Part shown: piece after piece, positions 63,168 to 64,000 of the stretch | Layout of the letters: each line of letters opens with the position of its first letter | How positions within the stretch are numbered: the stretch's first letter is position 1 | Assembly: GCA_965203615.1 (NCBI GenBank) | Contig: OZ241900.1 | Span: forward strand, 2,728,001 to 2,792,000 | Origin: VXNE01 sp965203615 | Lineage (GTDB): Bacteria > Pseudomonadota > Gammaproteobacteria > Pseudomonadales > Azotimanducaceae | Reading direction: 5' to 3' | Length of the DNA stretch: 64,000 nucleotides | Made by a program: the position numbers and the translations under genes | The notes under the pieces: model-generated | Database searches by the model: none | What the model saw: only the letters and a program-made list of their open reading frames with translations | What the model was told of the DNA's origin: nothing

Positions 63168-64000
63168 ATGGAGACGCAGGCTGAATCAGTGACCAATGCA
63201 ACGCCGCCTCTGGCCGGCGTGAAGATCCTCGATTTCTCCCGCATCATCGCGGGGCCGCTCGCAACCCAACAGCTCGCCGACCTGGGGGCCACGATCATCA
63301 AGATCGAGAACCCGGCGACCGGTGACGACGTGCGCGGCCTCGACGAGGAGGGGCAGCCGGCGCGCAGCCCGTTCTTCATGGGGTTCAACCGCAACAAGAA
63401 GAGCGTCGCCATCGACCTCAAGAATCCGGCCGGCCAGCAGATGGCGCTCGACCTAGCGCGCCAGTGCGATGTGCTGGTGCAGAACTTCCGGCCCGGCGTG
63501 ATGGACCGGTTCGGACTCGACCACGAACGCGTCATGTCCATCTGTCCGAGACTCATTTACGTGTCGATTTCGGCGTACGGCGAGCACGGATCCATGAGTG
63601 ACCGGCCCGGGTACGACCCCGTGCTGCAGGCGGAGTCCGGCATGATGGCCATGACCGGCGAACCCGACGGACGGCCGATGCGGACCGCGTTGTCGCTCAT
63701 CGACACGCTGACCGCGGGACACGCGACCAGCGCCGTATGCGCGGCGTTGATCGCGCGCGAAAAGACGGGCCGGGGCGACTACCTGGATCTCGCGTTGATG
63801 GACACCGCGATCGCCGCGCTCGGGAACATGGCCATGGCGTGGCTCGGCATGGGCGTCGTGCCGGAGCGCGTGGGGAACAGGCACATATACGCCACGCCGA
63901 ACGGTCTGTTCCGCACCGCGACGGATCCGATCTACATGGCCATCGCATCCAACCGGCTGTTTACGCGCTTTTGCGAGAACGTCATCGAGCGGCCGGACCT
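63168..64000 (+). CDS. CaiB/BaiF family CoA transferase, partial
   Basis: The visible 277 residues begin with a short leader and then PLAGVKILDFSRIIAGPLAT. KIENPATGDDVRG, FNRNKKSVAIDLKNP and RPGYDPVLQAESGMMAMTG (catalytic Asp in GYDP) identify a class III CoA transferase. The C-terminal part is outside the window. It is distinct from the CoA transferase at 38720-39934. Confidence 0.9.
   Translation, partial: METQAESVTNATPPLAGVKILDFSRIIAGPLATQQLADLGATIIKIENPATGDDVRGLDEEGQPARSPFFMGFNRNKKSVAIDLKNPAGQQMALDLARQCDVLVQNFRPGVMDRFGLDHERVMSICPRLIYVSISAYGEHGSMSDRPGYDPVLQAESGMMAMTGEPDGRPMRTALSLIDTLTAGHATSAVCAALIAREKTGRGDYLDLALMDTAIAALGNMAMAWLGMGVVPERVGNRHIYATPNGLFRTATDPIYMAIASNRLFTRFCENVIERPD

Overview
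The window is high-GC DNA from a Gram-negative bacterium, most likely an uncultured Pseudomonadota, gammaproteobacterium-like in gene content. Supporting genes are a TonB receptor, an LpxL-type lipid A acyltransferase, bifunctional HldE, bioA/bioD, glutathione-dependent formaldehyde dehydrogenase, AhcY and two peptide ABC transporter loci. No rRNA, tRNA or CRISPR array was seen. The strongest result is two genes that a standard gene caller would split or miss because an in-frame UGA should be read as selenocysteine: a SelW/Rdx-like protein (38050-38277, minus) with a CxxU motif, and a UGSC-motif protein (62373-62891, minus). Both have a plausible stem-loop just after the UGA, so the organism probably makes selenocysteine. 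The sel genes themselves are not in the window.

Layout. 1-5035: partial Rpn-like nuclease, AbrB-type antitoxin, a two-domain beta-propeller phytase lipoprotein divergent from a sodium:solute symporter. 5.2-12.3 kb: an accessory patch with a Phd-type antitoxin and dead PIN toxin, an AlbA_2/ATPase protein, a truncated BrxF-like P-loop gene, and a truncated IS1595-type transposase abutting a compact restriction-modification module (MT-A70 methylase, BglII-like nuclease, 48-aa ORF). ClpP, hydrolase and FAH genes lie between. 12.3-24.4 kb: mostly metabolic genes (SDR, FrmA, amidohydrolase, aldo/keto reductase, bioAD, PhyH dioxygenase, four-carbon sugar acid kinase, HDAC-like hydrolase, carotenoid oxygenase). 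24.5-34.5 kb: a Yej-like peptide importer with two tandem binding proteins but no local ATPase, divergent from dgcN-dgcA-aminotransferase IV; together they suggest uptake and breakdown of peptides or D-glutamate-containing muropeptides. 34.5-40.8 kb: VOC, LRAT-like, cytochrome c, ArsR, ahcY, the SelW-like gene, a CaiB-type CoA transferase and a decayed RelE/XRE pair. 41-49.6 kb: moxR-coxE followed by a complete oppABCDF operon whose OppC carries an FN3-like insertion. 49.7-64 kb: DUF4143 ATPase, sulfotransferase, SDR, LpxL, HldE, a truncated nucleotidyltransferase pair, TonB receptor, kinase plus class III aminotransferase pair, a 349-aa protein convergent with the UGSC gene, and a second CaiB-type CoA transferase cut by the window end.

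Two dispersed repeat families cut across this. Family 1 is a palindromic element of about 61 bp. Two copies are identical over 61 nt although 17.5 kb apart, and copies supply the start of two genes and the stop of another. Family 2 is about 95 bp with a GGGGAAGCTTTCCCC-type core, and one copy encodes the last 27 or so residues of a CoA transferase. Several small modules (toxin-antitoxin, BrxF, nucleotidyltransferase, transposase) are broken, so the accessory DNA appears to be gained and eroded repeatedly.
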